In this document: one piece after another, positions 32,475-41,993 of the stretch
How the letters are laid out: every line of letters starts with the position of its first letter
How positions within the stretch are numbered: the stretch's first letter is position 1
Assembly: GCF_900176595.1 (NCBI RefSeq)
Contig: NZ_LT838813.1
Coordinates: 1,674,001 to 1,738,000 of the forward strand
Reading direction: 5' to 3'
DNA from: Aquiflexum balticum DSM 16537
GTDB taxonomy: Bacteria; Bacteroidota; Bacteroidia; Cytophagales; Cyclobacteriaceae
DNA: 64,000 nucleotides
Notes under the pieces: model-generated
The model's database searches: none
The model's input: the letters and a program-made list of their open reading frames with translations, nothing else
What the model was told of the DNA's origin: nothing
Translations under genes and position numbers: made by a program

Positions 32475-33992
32475 TCAGATTAACTTCAGTACCTCTTCCA
32501 AATACTCTCTTGTATTAGAAAGCCTGGGCACTTTGTTTTGTCCACCGAGTTTCCCCTTTCCCCTTAGCCATTTTTCAAAAACCCCTACTTCCACAAAATG
32601 GATTTTGGGTGCTGTGAGGGCCAGGTCTTTGTACCTCTTGGCGTCGTAGTCTGAATTGATTTCTCTCAGCGTACTGTCCAGAATTTGACTGAATTTTTCA
32701 CGATCAGATGGCATTTTTTTAAATTCAATAATCCACTCATGTGCTCCCTTGCTTTTGGAATCGCCAAAATATACTGGAGCAGCTGTAAAATTTGTAATGA
32801 GGGCATCCGTCGATTCTGAAGCTGATTGAACTGCTTTCTCTGCATTTTCCACTATCACTTCCTCACCAAATGCATTGATAAAATGCTTGGTTCTTCCTGA
32901 AATCTTGAACCTGTAAGGGTTAGTATTGGTGAATTTGACAGTATCCCCGATTTTGTATCTCCAAAGTCCTCCGTTGGTTGAGATCAAAATGGCATAATTT
33001 TTCCCGATTTCTACTTCTGATAAAGAAATGACTTTTGGTTTTTCTTTTTCCCATTCTTCCAAAGGAATGAATTCATAAAAAATCCCATAATCCAGCATCA
33101 ACAATAATTCATCGGACTCCCTTTGATCCTGGATTCCAAAAAAACCTTCAGAAGCATTATAGGTTTCCACATACCTCATTTTGGCTGAAGGGATCAATTC
33201 CCTGAATAAATTCCTGTAAGGGCCAAAAGCCACTGCCCCATGAAAAAAAACTTCAAGGTTTGGCCAAACTTCTAAAATATTGCTTGCTCCTTTGAGTTCC
33301 ATGATCCTTTGGAGCAAAACAATGGTCCAAGTGGGCACACCGGAGATGCTTGTCACATTTTCATCCATGACTTCCAAAGCTGTTTTTTCAATTTTGGATT
33401 CCCATTCACTCATCAGCGCTATTTCCAGACTTGGCGTCCTGGCAAACTGTACCCATAAAGGCAGATTATGGGTAATCACTGCAGATATATCTCCTACCTG
33501 TATATCACTCTCATCATTCAGTGGGTTTTTTGCCAGACTTCCCCCTATCGTGAGACCTTTACCCGTAAATAGCTTACTTTCAGGATAGTTGTTTACATAT
33601 AAGGAAAGCATGTCTTTGCCCCCTTTGAAATGGCATTCTTCGAGAGATTCCTGGGATACAGGTATATATTTACTTCTGCTACCTGTGGTTCCAGAAGACT
33701 TTGAAAACCATTCTATATCCGTCGGCCAAATGACATTTTGTGTTCCTTTCATCGTTTTTTCGATATAGGGCTTCATTTGTTCATAGTCATGCACGGGGAC
33801 CTTTTCAGCAAAATCCTGATAAGATTGGATAGTCCCAAACTTATATTTCTTCCCGAATTCGGTTTTTTTTGCTGTTGTGATAAGTTCGTCAAAAATCTGG
33901 TTTTGAGACTCAATCGGGTATTTCATGAAATTCTGTATCTGACCTATACGGCTTTTGAATATCCAGGTCATAAAGGAGTTTACAACTTCCAT
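32475..33992 (-). CDS. GH3 auxin-responsive promoter family protein (acyl-adenylating enzyme)
   Basis: A 505-residue member of the GH3 family, ANL-type enzymes that adenylate a carboxylic acid and often join it to an amino acid. The ATP-binding motif SSGTTGSRSKYIPVS is clear. Other motifs are YNASEGFFGIQ and the C-terminal FRISGRTKHFINAFGEEV with the family's flexible lid. Bacterial GH3 proteins are common in Bacteroidota and their substrates are mostly unknown. Its ATG overlaps the lptB stop by one base (TGATG), so translation is coupled to lptB; whether that is functional is unclear. Confidence 0.9.
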   Translation of the reverse strand: MEVVNSFMTWIFKSRIGQIQNFMKYPIESQNQIFDELITTAKKTEFGKKYKFGTIQSYQDFAEKVPVHDYEQMKPYIEKTMKGTQNVIWPTDIEWFSKSSGTTGSRSKYIPVSQESLEECHFKGGKDMLSLYVNNYPESKLFTGKGLTIGGSLAKNPLNDESDIQVGDISAVITHNLPLWVQFARTPSLEIALMSEWESKIEKTALEVMDENVTSISGVPTWTIVLLQRIMELKGASNILEVWPNLEVFFHGAVAFGPYRNLFRELIPSAKMRYVETYNASEGFFGIQDQRESDELLLMLDYGIFYEFIPLEEWEKEKPKVISLSEVEIGKNYAILISTNGGLWRYKIGDTVKFTNTNPYRFKISGRTKHFINAFGEEVIVENAEKAVQSASESTDALITNFTAAPVYFGDSKSKGAHEWIIEFKKMPSDREKFSQILDSTLREINSDYDAKRYKDLALTAPKIHFVEVGVFEKWLRGKGKLGGQNKVPRLSNTREYLEEVLKLI

Positions 33993-34729
33993 CAGTTAAA
34001 TACCTTTCGTTTAAGTTCAAAATGTTGTCCAAGATATACTCTTCTGACCTGTTCATCTGCTGCCAATTCTTCTGCGGTTCCTGCTTTCAGTAATTTCCCT
34101 TCAAACATCAGGTATGCCCTGTCAGTAATGGACAAAGTCTCGTTGACATTGTGGTCTGTGATGAGAATTCCAATGTTTTTGGTTTTGAGTTTGGCTACAA
34201 TCCCTTGGATTTCTTCTACCGCAATCGGGTCTACCCCTGCAAACGGTTCATCCAGAAGCACGAATTTTGGATCTACTGCCAATGCCCGGGCAATTTCAGT
34301 TCTCCTTCTTTCCCCACCGGACAATACCATTCCCAGATTTTTTCGCACATGCGTCAAACTGAATTCTTCAAGTAGGCTTTCTGTTTTTTCCTTTCTTTCG
34401 GCTTTGGTAAGTTTGGTCATTTCCAGAACTGCAAGGATATTCTCCTCAACTGAGAGTTTCCTGAATACAGATGCTTCTTGGGCCAAATAACCGATTCCTA
34501 ATTTGGCCCTTCTGTACATGGGTAGTTTGGTGATATTCTGATCCTCCAAAAAAATCTGACCTTCGTTGGGTTGAATAAGGCCTACAATCATATAAAACGA
34601 GGTGGTTTTACCTGCGCCATTTGGTCCTAAAAGACCTACGATCTCTCCCTGTTCCACCTCAACGGAAATATTATTTACAACCTTTCGGCCTTTGTAAATC
34701 TTGATAAGGTTATCTGCCCTTAATTTCAT
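33992..34729 (-). CDS. lptB: LPS export ABC transporter ATPase LptB
   Basis: A 245-residue ATPase that powers lipopolysaccharide extraction from the inner membrane with LptFG. Walker A is [10 protein letters not shown], the ABC signature is [15 protein letters not shown] and Walker B is [13 protein letters not shown]. The switch His lies in ILITDHNV. The LptB-specific [17 protein letters not shown] stretch around the Q-loop is present. The downstream gene is a GH3-type enzyme, coupled by TGATG. LptFG and LptC are not adjacent here. Confidence 0.94.
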   Translation of the reverse strand: MKLRADNLIKIYKGRKVVNNISVEVEQGEIVGLLGPNGAGKTTSFYMIVGLIQPNEGQIFLEDQNITKLPMYRRAKLGIGYLAQEASVFRKLSVEENILAVLEMTKLTKAERKEKTESLLEEFSLTHVRKNLGMVLSGGERRRTEIARALAVDPKFVLLDEPFAGVDPIAVEEIQGIVAKLKTKNIGILITDHNVNETLSITDRAYLMFEGKLLKAGTAEELAADEQVRRVYLGQHFELKRKVFN

Positions 34730-34810
34730 GTTTTTATAATTCGTTTTTCAATTGCCATTTGGAATCTGGGAATGATAATCGTTCTATTATATGTCTGTCA
34801 CTTGCGTCAT

Positions 34811-34831
34811 GCTTGTCTGCCTCAGGCAGGC
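34811..34831. repeat. Short palindromic REP-like element
   Basis: GCTTGTC leads into the arms CTGCCT (34817-34822) and AGGCAG (34824-34829). The same GCTTGTC prefix with a comparable palindrome occurs at 26559-26577. It lies in the 114-base gap between recJ and lptB. Confidence 0.5.
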
Positions 34832-34843
34832 TCGATTTCATAA

Positions 34844-36568
34844 TCAATCAAATTTTATGTCTTTCACGTAAAGCTGCAGGCTGCTGTTGTTCCTAAAAGT
34901 ATTCTCTCTGATCTCAAAAGCCAAATCAAATCGCATTTTTCGGTTGAGCATCTTGTAAATGATTTCATCCGGATAGATGTTCTTGTCGGCCATTCCAAAA
35001 GCGATACAAACAGGTTTCGTTTCCTGACCATCCTGCACGACGTTGAATCTCAGATGCTTGTCTTTGAGTATCCGGACATTTTCTGCATAGACCTGATTGA
35101 CACAGAAAATGGGTTCCGGATTTCCCGGGCCAAAAGGTGCCATTTGCTTTAATATATTGTAAAACTTATAGTTGATCTGATCCAGTAATATTTCATCATC
35201 GATTTCAAGGACAGGTTTCATGTGGATATCTGTTATCCTGGAACTGACCACTTCCTCAAATCTGGATTGGAATGCCGGTACATTGGCGACAGCCATGGTG
35301 AGACCCGCAGCATATTTATGACCTCCAAATTGCTCCAAGAGGTCACTGCATTCTGAGATTGCCTCATAGATATCAAAATCAAAAACTGACCTTGCACTTC
35401 CGGTTGCTTTGCTATTGGATTCAGTGAGAATGATAGTTGGCCTATAATATTTTTCAATACACCTTGAAGCAACAATTCCAATGACTCCTTTATGCCAATC
35501 CTCTTTGAAGAGAACGGTAGTTTTCATCTGCTTGACTTCTTCCATGCTCTGTATCATTGTCAAAGCTTCTTTGGTGATGTTCTCATCAAAGTTTTTCCTG
35601 GCGGCATTGACTGTATCTACAATTTCTGCCCGCGCCAGTGCATCTTCCAATTCTTTGGAAATCAATAATTCTACTGAGGCTTTGGCATGTTCCAATCTAC
35701 CCGAGGCGTTGATTCTGGGGCCGATTTTAAATACGATATCCGAGATTTCTATATCCTTTTCGATTTGACTTCTAAGTATCAAGGCTTTGATTCCAGGTCT
35801 TGGATTATTGTTGATTCTTTCCAGTCCATAAAATGTCAATACCCTGTTTTCTCCTGTGATCGGTACAATATCAGCAGCTATGCTGATGGCAAGCAGATCC
35901 AGATAAACCATGACTTTGGCAGGATCTTTTCCCTGAAAAACAGAAAAAGCCTGAATCAATTTAAAACCAACCCCACATCCACTCAGTTCTTTGTAAGGAT
36001 AAAGACAATCTTTTCTTTTTGGATCGAGAATGGCAACTGCAGGTGGTAGCTGCTCTCCTGGAGTATGGTGGTCACAAATAATAAAATCCACTCCCAATTC
36101 TTTCGCCAAAGTCACTTTTTCAATTGCTTTTATGCCGCAATCCAAAGAGACAATGAGTTGGAAATTGTTTTCAGCAGCATATCTCACTCCCCTTTCAGAA
36201 ATACCATAGCCCTCTTTATACCTATCAGGAATATAAAATTCCACATAGGGATAAAACTCCTTGAAATAACCATATGCCAATGCTACTGATGTGGTACCAT
36301 CCACATCGTAATCACCGTATATCAGAATTTTCTCTTCTTTTCTAATGGCTTCTGACAATCTTTCGACCGCCTTGTCCATATCCTTCATCAAAAATGGGTC
36401 ATGAAGTTTGTCAAGGTCAGGTCTGAAATAATCCTTTGCTTTTTGAAATGAATCCACCCCCCTGTTTACCAGCATATTGGCCAATGTCAGATTCACATTG
36501 ATTTCTTTTGCCAAGGATTCAGCCATTTCCAAATCCGCCTTTTCTCTGATCATCCATTTATACTCCAT
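34844..36568 (-). CDS. recJ: Single-strand-specific 5'-3' exonuclease RecJ
   Basis: A 574-residue DHH-family nuclease used in recombination and mismatch repair. The phosphoesterase motifs are IYGDYDVDGTTSVAL, VSLDCGIKA, ICDHHTPGE (the DHH motif) and LDPKRKDCLYPYKELSGCGVGFKLIQ. The C-terminal DHHA1 part has GHKYAAGLTM. The OB-fold follows, with PFGPGNPEPIF. Length is normal. It is separated by a gap from lptB on one side and by a YceI-gene terminator on the other. Confidence 0.95.
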   Translation of the reverse strand: MEYKWMIREKADLEMAESLAKEINVNLTLANMLVNRGVDSFQKAKDYFRPDLDKLHDPFLMKDMDKAVERLSEAIRKEEKILIYGDYDVDGTTSVALAYGYFKEFYPYVEFYIPDRYKEGYGISERGVRYAAENNFQLIVSLDCGIKAIEKVTLAKELGVDFIICDHHTPGEQLPPAVAILDPKRKDCLYPYKELSGCGVGFKLIQAFSVFQGKDPAKVMVYLDLLAISIAADIVPITGENRVLTFYGLERINNNPRPGIKALILRSQIEKDIEISDIVFKIGPRINASGRLEHAKASVELLISKELEDALARAEIVDTVNAARKNFDENITKEALTMIQSMEEVKQMKTTVLFKEDWHKGVIGIVASRCIEKYYRPTIILTESNSKATGSARSVFDFDIYEAISECSDLLEQFGGHKYAAGLTMAVANVPAFQSRFEEVVSSRITDIHMKPVLEIDDEILLDQINYKFYNILKQMAPFGPGNPEPIFCVNQVYAENVRILKDKHLRFNVVQDGQETKPVCIAFGMADKNIYPDEIIYKMLNRKMRFDLAFEIRENTFRNNSSLQLYVKDIKFD

Positions 36569-36658
36569 ATGGCTAAATTAGTAAAGTACGGTGCCAAAAT
36601 TAACAATCACTTGCCAAATATTTTGTTTTGCTAATTTTAAGTAGCTTCAAAATTAAAA

Positions 36659-36685
36659 AGGCTGCCCCAAGAAAAGGGACAGCCT
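36659..36685 (-). terminator. Terminator after the YceI-like gene
   Basis: The arms AGGCTGCCCC (36659-36668) and GGGACAGCCT (36676-36685), with one mismatch, lead into TTTTT on the minus strand. Confidence 0.8.
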
Positions 36686-36715
36686 GAAATGGATTATGGT
36701 AATTTCTTTAAGATT

Positions 36716-37312
36716 TTATTGATTCAAAGCAACCAACTTTACCTCAAGGCTTACATCATCATAAATCAACTTGTCAGCAAGATTTTCAAAATAATTGCCA
36801 GATCTGTATTTGATGTCAAACTTGGTGCGGTCAAAAACAATACTGGCTGTTGCGATGATTTGGTCTCCCTGTACATCTAATTTTGCCGGGAAAGTGACCG
36901 GATTGCTAATTCCTTTGATTTTCAAGTCTCCAGTGATCTGATAATCTTGGCCATTAGATGTTTTGGCTTCTGTGATTTTAAATGACGATTTATTGAATTT
37001 TTCCACAGAAAAGAAATCATCAGACTTTAAGTGATTGGTCAATCTTGCATTTGAATTGGCATCTGTAATATCCTCTACAGTAATGGTTGTCATGTCCAGT
37101 TCAAAAGATCCGCCTTTGATTTTTCCGTTCTGATAATCTAACATGGCATCTGAAATCTGGACTTTTCCATAGTGTTCACCTGAGACTTTTTTTGCATTCC
37201 AGGTTACAGTGCTTTCGGATTTGTTGACAACAGCGCCAAGTTCTTTTTTTGAATCAATTAATACTGATGAAAATATCAGTGAGATAAAGGAAATAATTGT
37301 AATTAGTTTCAT
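36716..37312 (-). CDS. YceI-family periplasmic protein
   Basis: A 198-residue protein from the ATG at 37312, with a signal segment (LITIISFISLIFSSVL) followed by a lipocalin-like YceI barrel. Typical YceI features are SESTVTWNAKKVSGEHYGKV, GGSFELDMTTITVED, LKSDDFFSVEKFNKSSF, and ITGDLKIKGISNPVTFPA. The family binds isoprenoid-type lipids such as octaprenyl-pyrophosphate derivatives; that is family knowledge. A start at 37384 would put 24 residues before the signal peptide and lies in an upstream hairpin, so it is rejected. Confidence 0.9.
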   Translation of the reverse strand: MKLITIISFISLIFSSVLIDSKKELGAVVNKSESTVTWNAKKVSGEHYGKVQISDAMLDYQNGKIKGGSFELDMTTITVEDITDANSNARLTNHLKSDDFFSVEKFNKSSFKITEAKTSNGQDYQITGDLKIKGISNPVTFPAKLDVQGDQIIATASIVFDRTKFDIKYRSGNYFENLADKLIYDDVSLEVKLVALNQ

Positions 37313-37339
37313 TGTTGATTTGGTTTGGAGTAAATGTAA

Positions 37340-37364
37340 AAGAGAGGTTTTGAAAACCTCTCTT
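37340..37364 (-). terminator. Hairpin between the sortilin-like gene and the YceI gene
   Basis: The 12-bp arms AAGAGAGGTTTT and AAAACCTCTCTT form a near-perfect palindrome 57 bases downstream of the large gene's stop codon, followed by TTTA on the minus strand. Confidence 0.65.
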
Positions 37365-37421
37365 ATAGACTCATTTATTAACAAAAAGTTTAATCCAACT
37401 TTCTGATTTTTATTTAAGATT

Positions 37422-40400
37422 TCAATTTATGATTACCCCAGGCAGGTTTTGCGCCTTAAATTTTTCATTGTATTGTTTGATGTCATTTTCTATCAGCACT
37501 TTCAAATCGGATTTATATCCCGCCCATTCTTTATCCAAATCAGCCAACCTTTGCTTTGAACCTGCGGTCAACCGTGGGTCATGCACATCCACAGTGCCCT
37601 TAAGATCAAAGTATTGGGCATTTAGCTGGCTTGGGAAATTGATGACATCCTGGAAATTGCCTTGGCGTGTTTCCACCAATTTTGCTTCCCAGTCAACCAA
37701 CTTCTGGATCAGATCCTGACCGGCTTGGTAAAGTTCTTTTGCATCTTCTTTTTCCTTCAGTAAAGAATTATGGTGTTCAATCTGACTTTTCACTTTGCGC
37801 ATATCATTGACTGATTGATGGATATCAGTCAGGGATACAGCAACTTTTTCCAGCAATGCCTGTTGCGAAGCCCAATCCTGTGGGCTGATATTTTTGAGAT
37901 TTGGATCTTGAACAACCTCTATTTCAGTTTCTGAAACAGTGTCTTTGTAACTCAACCTTGCTTTGTACTTACCCGGGGCAACACGGTGTCCACTATAATC
38001 ACCGTAAACAAAGGCATTGGGAATGGGCAATAATGTTTCCCCTCTGAAATTCCATGCAAATCTGTTCAACCCTTTTTTGGATGGGATTACTTGTGCAGGA
38101 GATGGGCCACCCGAAAAAGGTTTGAAATTCTCATCCTTAATCGAGGAATAGGATCGGATAACCTTTCCTGACTTGTCCAGAATTTCTAAAGTAACTTCAA
38201 GCGAATCCACTTCTTCAGGCAAGTAGTAATCCAATATCACACCTGTAGCCGGATTCTCGCCGATACCGGGAGGGAGGTCCACCCATGAGGGAATGAATCC
38301 TTCATATTTGTAGGTTGGCTTTGGTGTAAATATTTTCAAGCCGGAAAAATTCCCCTTGGACTGTTGCAATGCACTTAAGTCATCCAAAATCCAAAACGCT
38401 CTTCCTGCGGTAGAAACAACCATATCATTGTCCGCAAAGGCAATGTCAGTAATGGGAACAACGGGGAGATTCAACTGGAGTTTTTGCCAATTGGTGCCAC
38501 CATTAAAAGAAACATAAAATCCCCTTTCAGCTCCTCCATATAAAAGATCTTTTACTTTTCGGTCTTCTCTGATGACCTTGATAAAATCGTCTTTGTCCAC
38601 TCCGGCATCAATTTTTGACCATGTTTTTCCATAGTCAGTGGTTTTGTATGACATATTGGAAAAATCGTTGAATTTGTATCGGGTGGCTGCGATAAAAGCA
38701 GTTCCTTTCTCATGTGAAGAAATTTCAATGGATTGGATAAGGCTTTCAGGAAGTCCTGCAGGGGTGATGTTTTCCCAGGTTTTCCCGCCATCCTTGGTGA
38801 TATGAACAAGACCACAATCACTTCCGGTATAGATCACTCCTTTTTCATGAATGGATTCAATGACATAGCTTAAGGTGTTGTAGTTCTCGCCACCGGCACC
38901 CTCATTGGTGATAGGTGCTCCGCCCGGACCTTGTTTTGATTCCTCATTTCTGGTCAGGTCAGGACTGATTTCCTCCCAAGATAAGCCTCCATCAGTTGTT
39001 TTGAAGAGGATATTTCCACCATGATAAATGGTATTATAATCATGGGGAGAAGCGATAATAGGAGCATTCCAATTGAAGCGGTATTTCATATCCTTGGCAT
39101 TATAAGCAAGGATATTGGCAGGATATTGCCGGATATCTTTGCTGTGACCATCTTGGGTATTGAGAACATCAATAATTCCCTGATAACAGCCGCCATAGAG
39201 TAGAACAGGATTTTTGGGATCAAAGGCAATAAAAGCAGATTCACAACCGGGACCGATAAACCAATCTTTATCCGTCAGTCCAATGTTGTTGTTCCTGCTG
39301 GCAATAACCAATGAAGTATTGTCCTGCTGTCCTGCATAAATCTTGTAAGGAAAGCCTTCATCCACATTTACCCTATAAAATTGGGCAGAAGGCTGGTTGT
39401 CTTGTGTAGACCAACTTTTAGCCCCATCAAAAGTGATTTCAGCACCGCCATCATCTCCCAGAATCATATTTGATGGGTTTTTGGGATTGATCCAAAGATC
39501 ATGGGTATCACCATGTCGGACCGGTACTGCTGAAAAATTTTTGCCACCATCTATTGATTTTGTCAGAGGTGCATTCATCACATAAACTACATCGGCATTT
39601 ACTGGATCAGCTTCTACTTCCATATAATACCAAGACCTTGAAGTCAACAATTGATTGTTGGTCATATGTGCCCATGTCTCCCCGCCATTGTCTGAGCGAT
39701 ACACACCGGCAACCGATTTTTCAGCTTCCACAATGGCATATACTCTTTCTGAATTTGCCCTGGATACACTTACACCGATTTTCCCCATTTCCTCAGGAAG
39801 GCCACTGTTGATTTTTGTCCAAGTATCTCCGCCATCCACAGATTTCCAAATGCCACAACCTGCACCACCGCTTTGTACCTGCCAAGGTAACCTGCGGTAT
39901 TCCCAAGTAGCCGCATATAGAATTCTGGGATTATTAAAATCCATACTCAATGATGAAGCTCCGGTGTTTTGATCAACATACAATACTTTATTCCAGGTAT
40001 TGCCTCCGTCTGTACTTTTATAGATCCCCCTTTCTTCATTGGGCCCATGGGCTGCACCTTGGGCAGCTACAAATACAATATCAGGATTACTGGGATGGAC
40101 AATAACATCTGAAATATGCCTTGTCATTTCCAGACCCATGTTTTTCCAGGTCTTGCCTCCATCAGTTGATTTGTATACACCATCTCCGTAAGAGGTCATC
40201 ACGCCACGGATGGCATGTTCTCCCATGCCTACATAAATCACATTTGGGTCAGATTCACTGACTGCAATTGCTCCAACAGATCCGGTTTTGAAAAAGCCAT
40301 CTGAAATGTTGTGCCATGAGATTCCGGCATTGTCAGTTTTCCAAAGACCGCCCCCTGTATAACCTACCAAAAATGACAGGTCATTGTTTGGTATACCGGA

Positions 40401-40568
40401 AACAGCACCTGATCTGCCTCCACGGAATGGCCCAATATTCCGCCATTCGAGTCCATGATATAGTTCCGCATCAAATGTCGGGGTAGGAATGGCAGCGGAT
40501 TTCCCCCTTTGGGAAAAGGAAGGATAAGACATGAACAGAATCATGCCAAATAAAATCAGTTTTTTCAT
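37422..40568 (-). CDS. Large exported sortilin/VPS10-like BNR-repeat protein
   Basis: A 1048-residue protein with a signal peptide ([17 protein letters not shown]). Residues about 40-700 hold many BNR/Asp-box-type repeats ([59 protein letters not shown]), which fold as one or two large beta-propellers like sortilin or exo-glycosidases. Residues about 780-900 form a beta domain ([20 protein letters not shown]), and the end is helical ([20 protein letters not shown]). Paralogues are numerous in Bacteroidota. Annotated homologues are called glycosyl hydrolases, but I see no catalytic dyad and its substrate is not known. It may act in the periplasm. Confidence 0.85.
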   Translation of the reverse strand: MKKLILFGMILFMSYPSFSQRGKSAAIPTPTFDAELYHGLEWRNIGPFRGGRSGAVSGIPNNDLSFLVGYTGGGLWKTDNAGISWHNISDGFFKTGSVGAIAVSESDPNVIYVGMGEHAIRGVMTSYGDGVYKSTDGGKTWKNMGLEMTRHISDVIVHPSNPDIVFVAAQGAAHGPNEERGIYKSTDGGNTWNKVLYVDQNTGASSLSMDFNNPRILYAATWEYRRLPWQVQSGGAGCGIWKSVDGGDTWTKINSGLPEEMGKIGVSVSRANSERVYAIVEAEKSVAGVYRSDNGGETWAHMTNNQLLTSRSWYYMEVEADPVNADVVYVMNAPLTKSIDGGKNFSAVPVRHGDTHDLWINPKNPSNMILGDDGGAEITFDGAKSWSTQDNQPSAQFYRVNVDEGFPYKIYAGQQDNTSLVIASRNNNIGLTDKDWFIGPGCESAFIAFDPKNPVLLYGGCYQGIIDVLNTQDGHSKDIRQYPANILAYNAKDMKYRFNWNAPIIASPHDYNTIYHGGNILFKTTDGGLSWEEISPDLTRNEESKQGPGGAPITNEGAGGENYNTLSYVIESIHEKGVIYTGSDCGLVHITKDGGKTWENITPAGLPESLIQSIEISSHEKGTAFIAATRYKFNDFSNMSYKTTDYGKTWSKIDAGVDKDDFIKVIREDRKVKDLLYGGAERGFYVSFNGGTNWQKLQLNLPVVPITDIAFADNDMVVSTAGRAFWILDDLSALQQSKGNFSGLKIFTPKPTYKYEGFIPSWVDLPPGIGENPATGVILDYYLPEEVDSLEVTLEILDKSGKVIRSYSSIKDENFKPFSGGPSPAQVIPSKKGLNRFAWNFRGETLLPIPNAFVYGDYSGHRVAPGKYKARLSYKDTVSETEIEVVQDPNLKNISPQDWASQQALLEKVAVSLTDIHQSVNDMRKVKSQIEHHNSLLKEKEDAKELYQAGQDLIQKLVDWEAKLVETRQGNFQDVINFPSQLNAQYFDLKGTVDVHDPRLTAGSKQRLADLDKEWAGYKSDLKVLIENDIKQYNEKFKAQNLPGVIIN

Positions 40569-40702
40569 TGTAAAGGTTGGTTAATTGGTGTTTTGAATTT
40601 GGTGAAAAAAGTTCAGAAAGAATAATAGAGTTGTTTGAATCGGAGGATAATTTTTTTGGATAGCGCTGCTTTCTCTTTTGAAATTTCTTTCAAATTCGAC
40701 AA

Positions 40703-40786
40703 AACCGCCTAATTCATATAAATTGCGCTGGTTAAACCGCCTAATTTATATAAATTGCGCTGGTCAACCAGCCTAATTAACACAAA
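40703..40786 (+). repeat. Tandem 31-32 bp repeats directly upstream of an AAA ATPase gene
   Basis: AACCGCCTAATT begins units at 40703 and 40735. A third, truncated AACCAGCCTAATT starts at 40766. The first two units continue as ATATAAATTGCGCTGGT. The palindrome GCTGGT-CA-ACCAGC spans the junction of units two and three. The array ends at the ATG (40787), so it covers the promoter and leader. It resembles an operator. Confidence 0.65.
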
Positions 40787-41920
40787 ATGGAATTTAAACG
40801 ATATCTTCAAGACAGATTGGAATCCCAAATCGGTAAGCAAAAAGTGCTGATGTTGTATGGCAGTAGAAGAACAGGAAAAACTACTATAATCGGAAATATA
40901 CATCAAAACCACCTAGAGGAGTCATTAATTTTATTGGGTGAGGATATTCAAGTGGCTGAATTACTTCAGTTACGTACTGTGGCAAATTATCGCCAACTCA
41001 TTGGTGAAAAGAAACTGGTAATCATAGATGAAGCGCAAGCAGTTCCTAATATTGGGAAAATCCTAAAGCTAATGATAGACAATGTGAAAGGTATCACTAT
41101 TATTGCCACCGGTAGCAGTAGTCTGGATTTGGTCAATGATGCAGGGGAACCTTTGGTCGGCAGGCAAAAAGAATATCAACTATTCCCCTTAGCACAAACC
41201 GAATTTGGCAAATCCGAAAATCTTTTGGAAACTGTCAACAAACTTTCCGAAAGGTTGATTTATGGTAGTTATCCTGAATTGACACAGATGGACAGCCTTG
41301 ATGAGAAGGAGGAGTATCTCAAATCCATGGTAAATTCATATCTTCTCAAAGATTTATTGGCTTTGACTAATATAAAAGGATCTGATATTTTGATCAAGTT
41401 GCTAAAACTGTTGGCTTGGCAGGTCGGAAGTCAAGTCAGTACGGTAGAACTTGGAAACAGCCTTCAGATCAATAAAGAGACCGTGGAAAGATATATGGAT
41501 TTGCTTTCAAAGGTCTTTATCATTTTTCCGTTGGGAGGATATAGTCAAAATCTTAGAAAAGAGGTCTCCAAGAGTAAGAAATGGTATTTCTATGACAATG
41601 GAATCCGAAATGCTCTCATCAATAATTTTAGCCCAATACACCTGAGAAATGATCTTGGGGCACTTTGGGAGCAATATTTCATTTATGAAAGAATAAAATT
41701 CAATGCATCACAAAACCATTATCCACAATATTATTTTTGGAGAACTTATGATGGGCAGGAATTGGATTTATTGGAAATAGATAGCCAACAACAGATGCAG
41801 TCATTTGAATGCAAATGGGGAAAATCAAAAGCAAAAGTTCCTGTTGCTTTTGCCAAAGCTTACCCAAATGCAAAGTGGGAATTGATTGAAAAGGGAAATT
41901 ACCTGGATTGGATTAGTTAA
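40787..41920 (+). CDS. AAA ATPase with C-terminal DUF4143 domain
   Basis: A 377-residue protein. The N-terminal P-loop ATPase (AAA_14) has Walker A GSRRTGKT (25-32), Walker B LVIIDEAQ (about 76-83) and the ATGSSSLDL sensor. A winged-helix segment follows at about 210-250 (VSTVELGNSLQINKETVERYMDLLSK). The C-terminal DUF4143 domain contains ALWEQYFIYERIKF, then YYFWRTYDGQELDLLEI and FECKWGKSKAKVP, resembling the PD-(D/E)xK nuclease pattern E...D...ExK. The family is widespread in mobile or accessory loci and has no settled role. It stands alone behind tandem repeats and looks horizontally mobile. Confidence 0.88.
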   Translation: MEFKRYLQDRLESQIGKQKVLMLYGSRRTGKTTIIGNIHQNHLEESLILLGEDIQVAELLQLRTVANYRQLIGEKKLVIIDEAQAVPNIGKILKLMIDNVKGITIIATGSSSLDLVNDAGEPLVGRQKEYQLFPLAQTEFGKSENLLETVNKLSERLIYGSYPELTQMDSLDEKEEYLKSMVNSYLLKDLLALTNIKGSDILIKLLKLLAWQVGSQVSTVELGNSLQINKETVERYMDLLSKVFIIFPLGGYSQNLRKEVSKSKKWYFYDNGIRNALINNFSPIHLRNDLGALWEQYFIYERIKFNASQNHYPQYYFWRTYDGQELDLLEIDSQQQMQSFECKWGKSKAKVPVAFAKAYPNAKWELIEKGNYLDWIS

Positions 41921-41993
41921 AAGGCATACAGTTTTAAAATTCATATAAAATATTATGATGTAGGTTTTATTTTAATAAATCTTAGATAACAAT

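Noticed and set aside
33738-34490. A 250-codon plus-strand frame over the GH3-type gene and lptB.
   Set aside because: Both minus-strand genes have strong family motifs. The frame begins inside one gene and ends inside the other.
40703-40786. The 31-32 bp tandem repeats upstream of the AAA ATPase as a CRISPR array.
   Set aside because: The units are contiguous with no spacers, and no cas genes are in the window.
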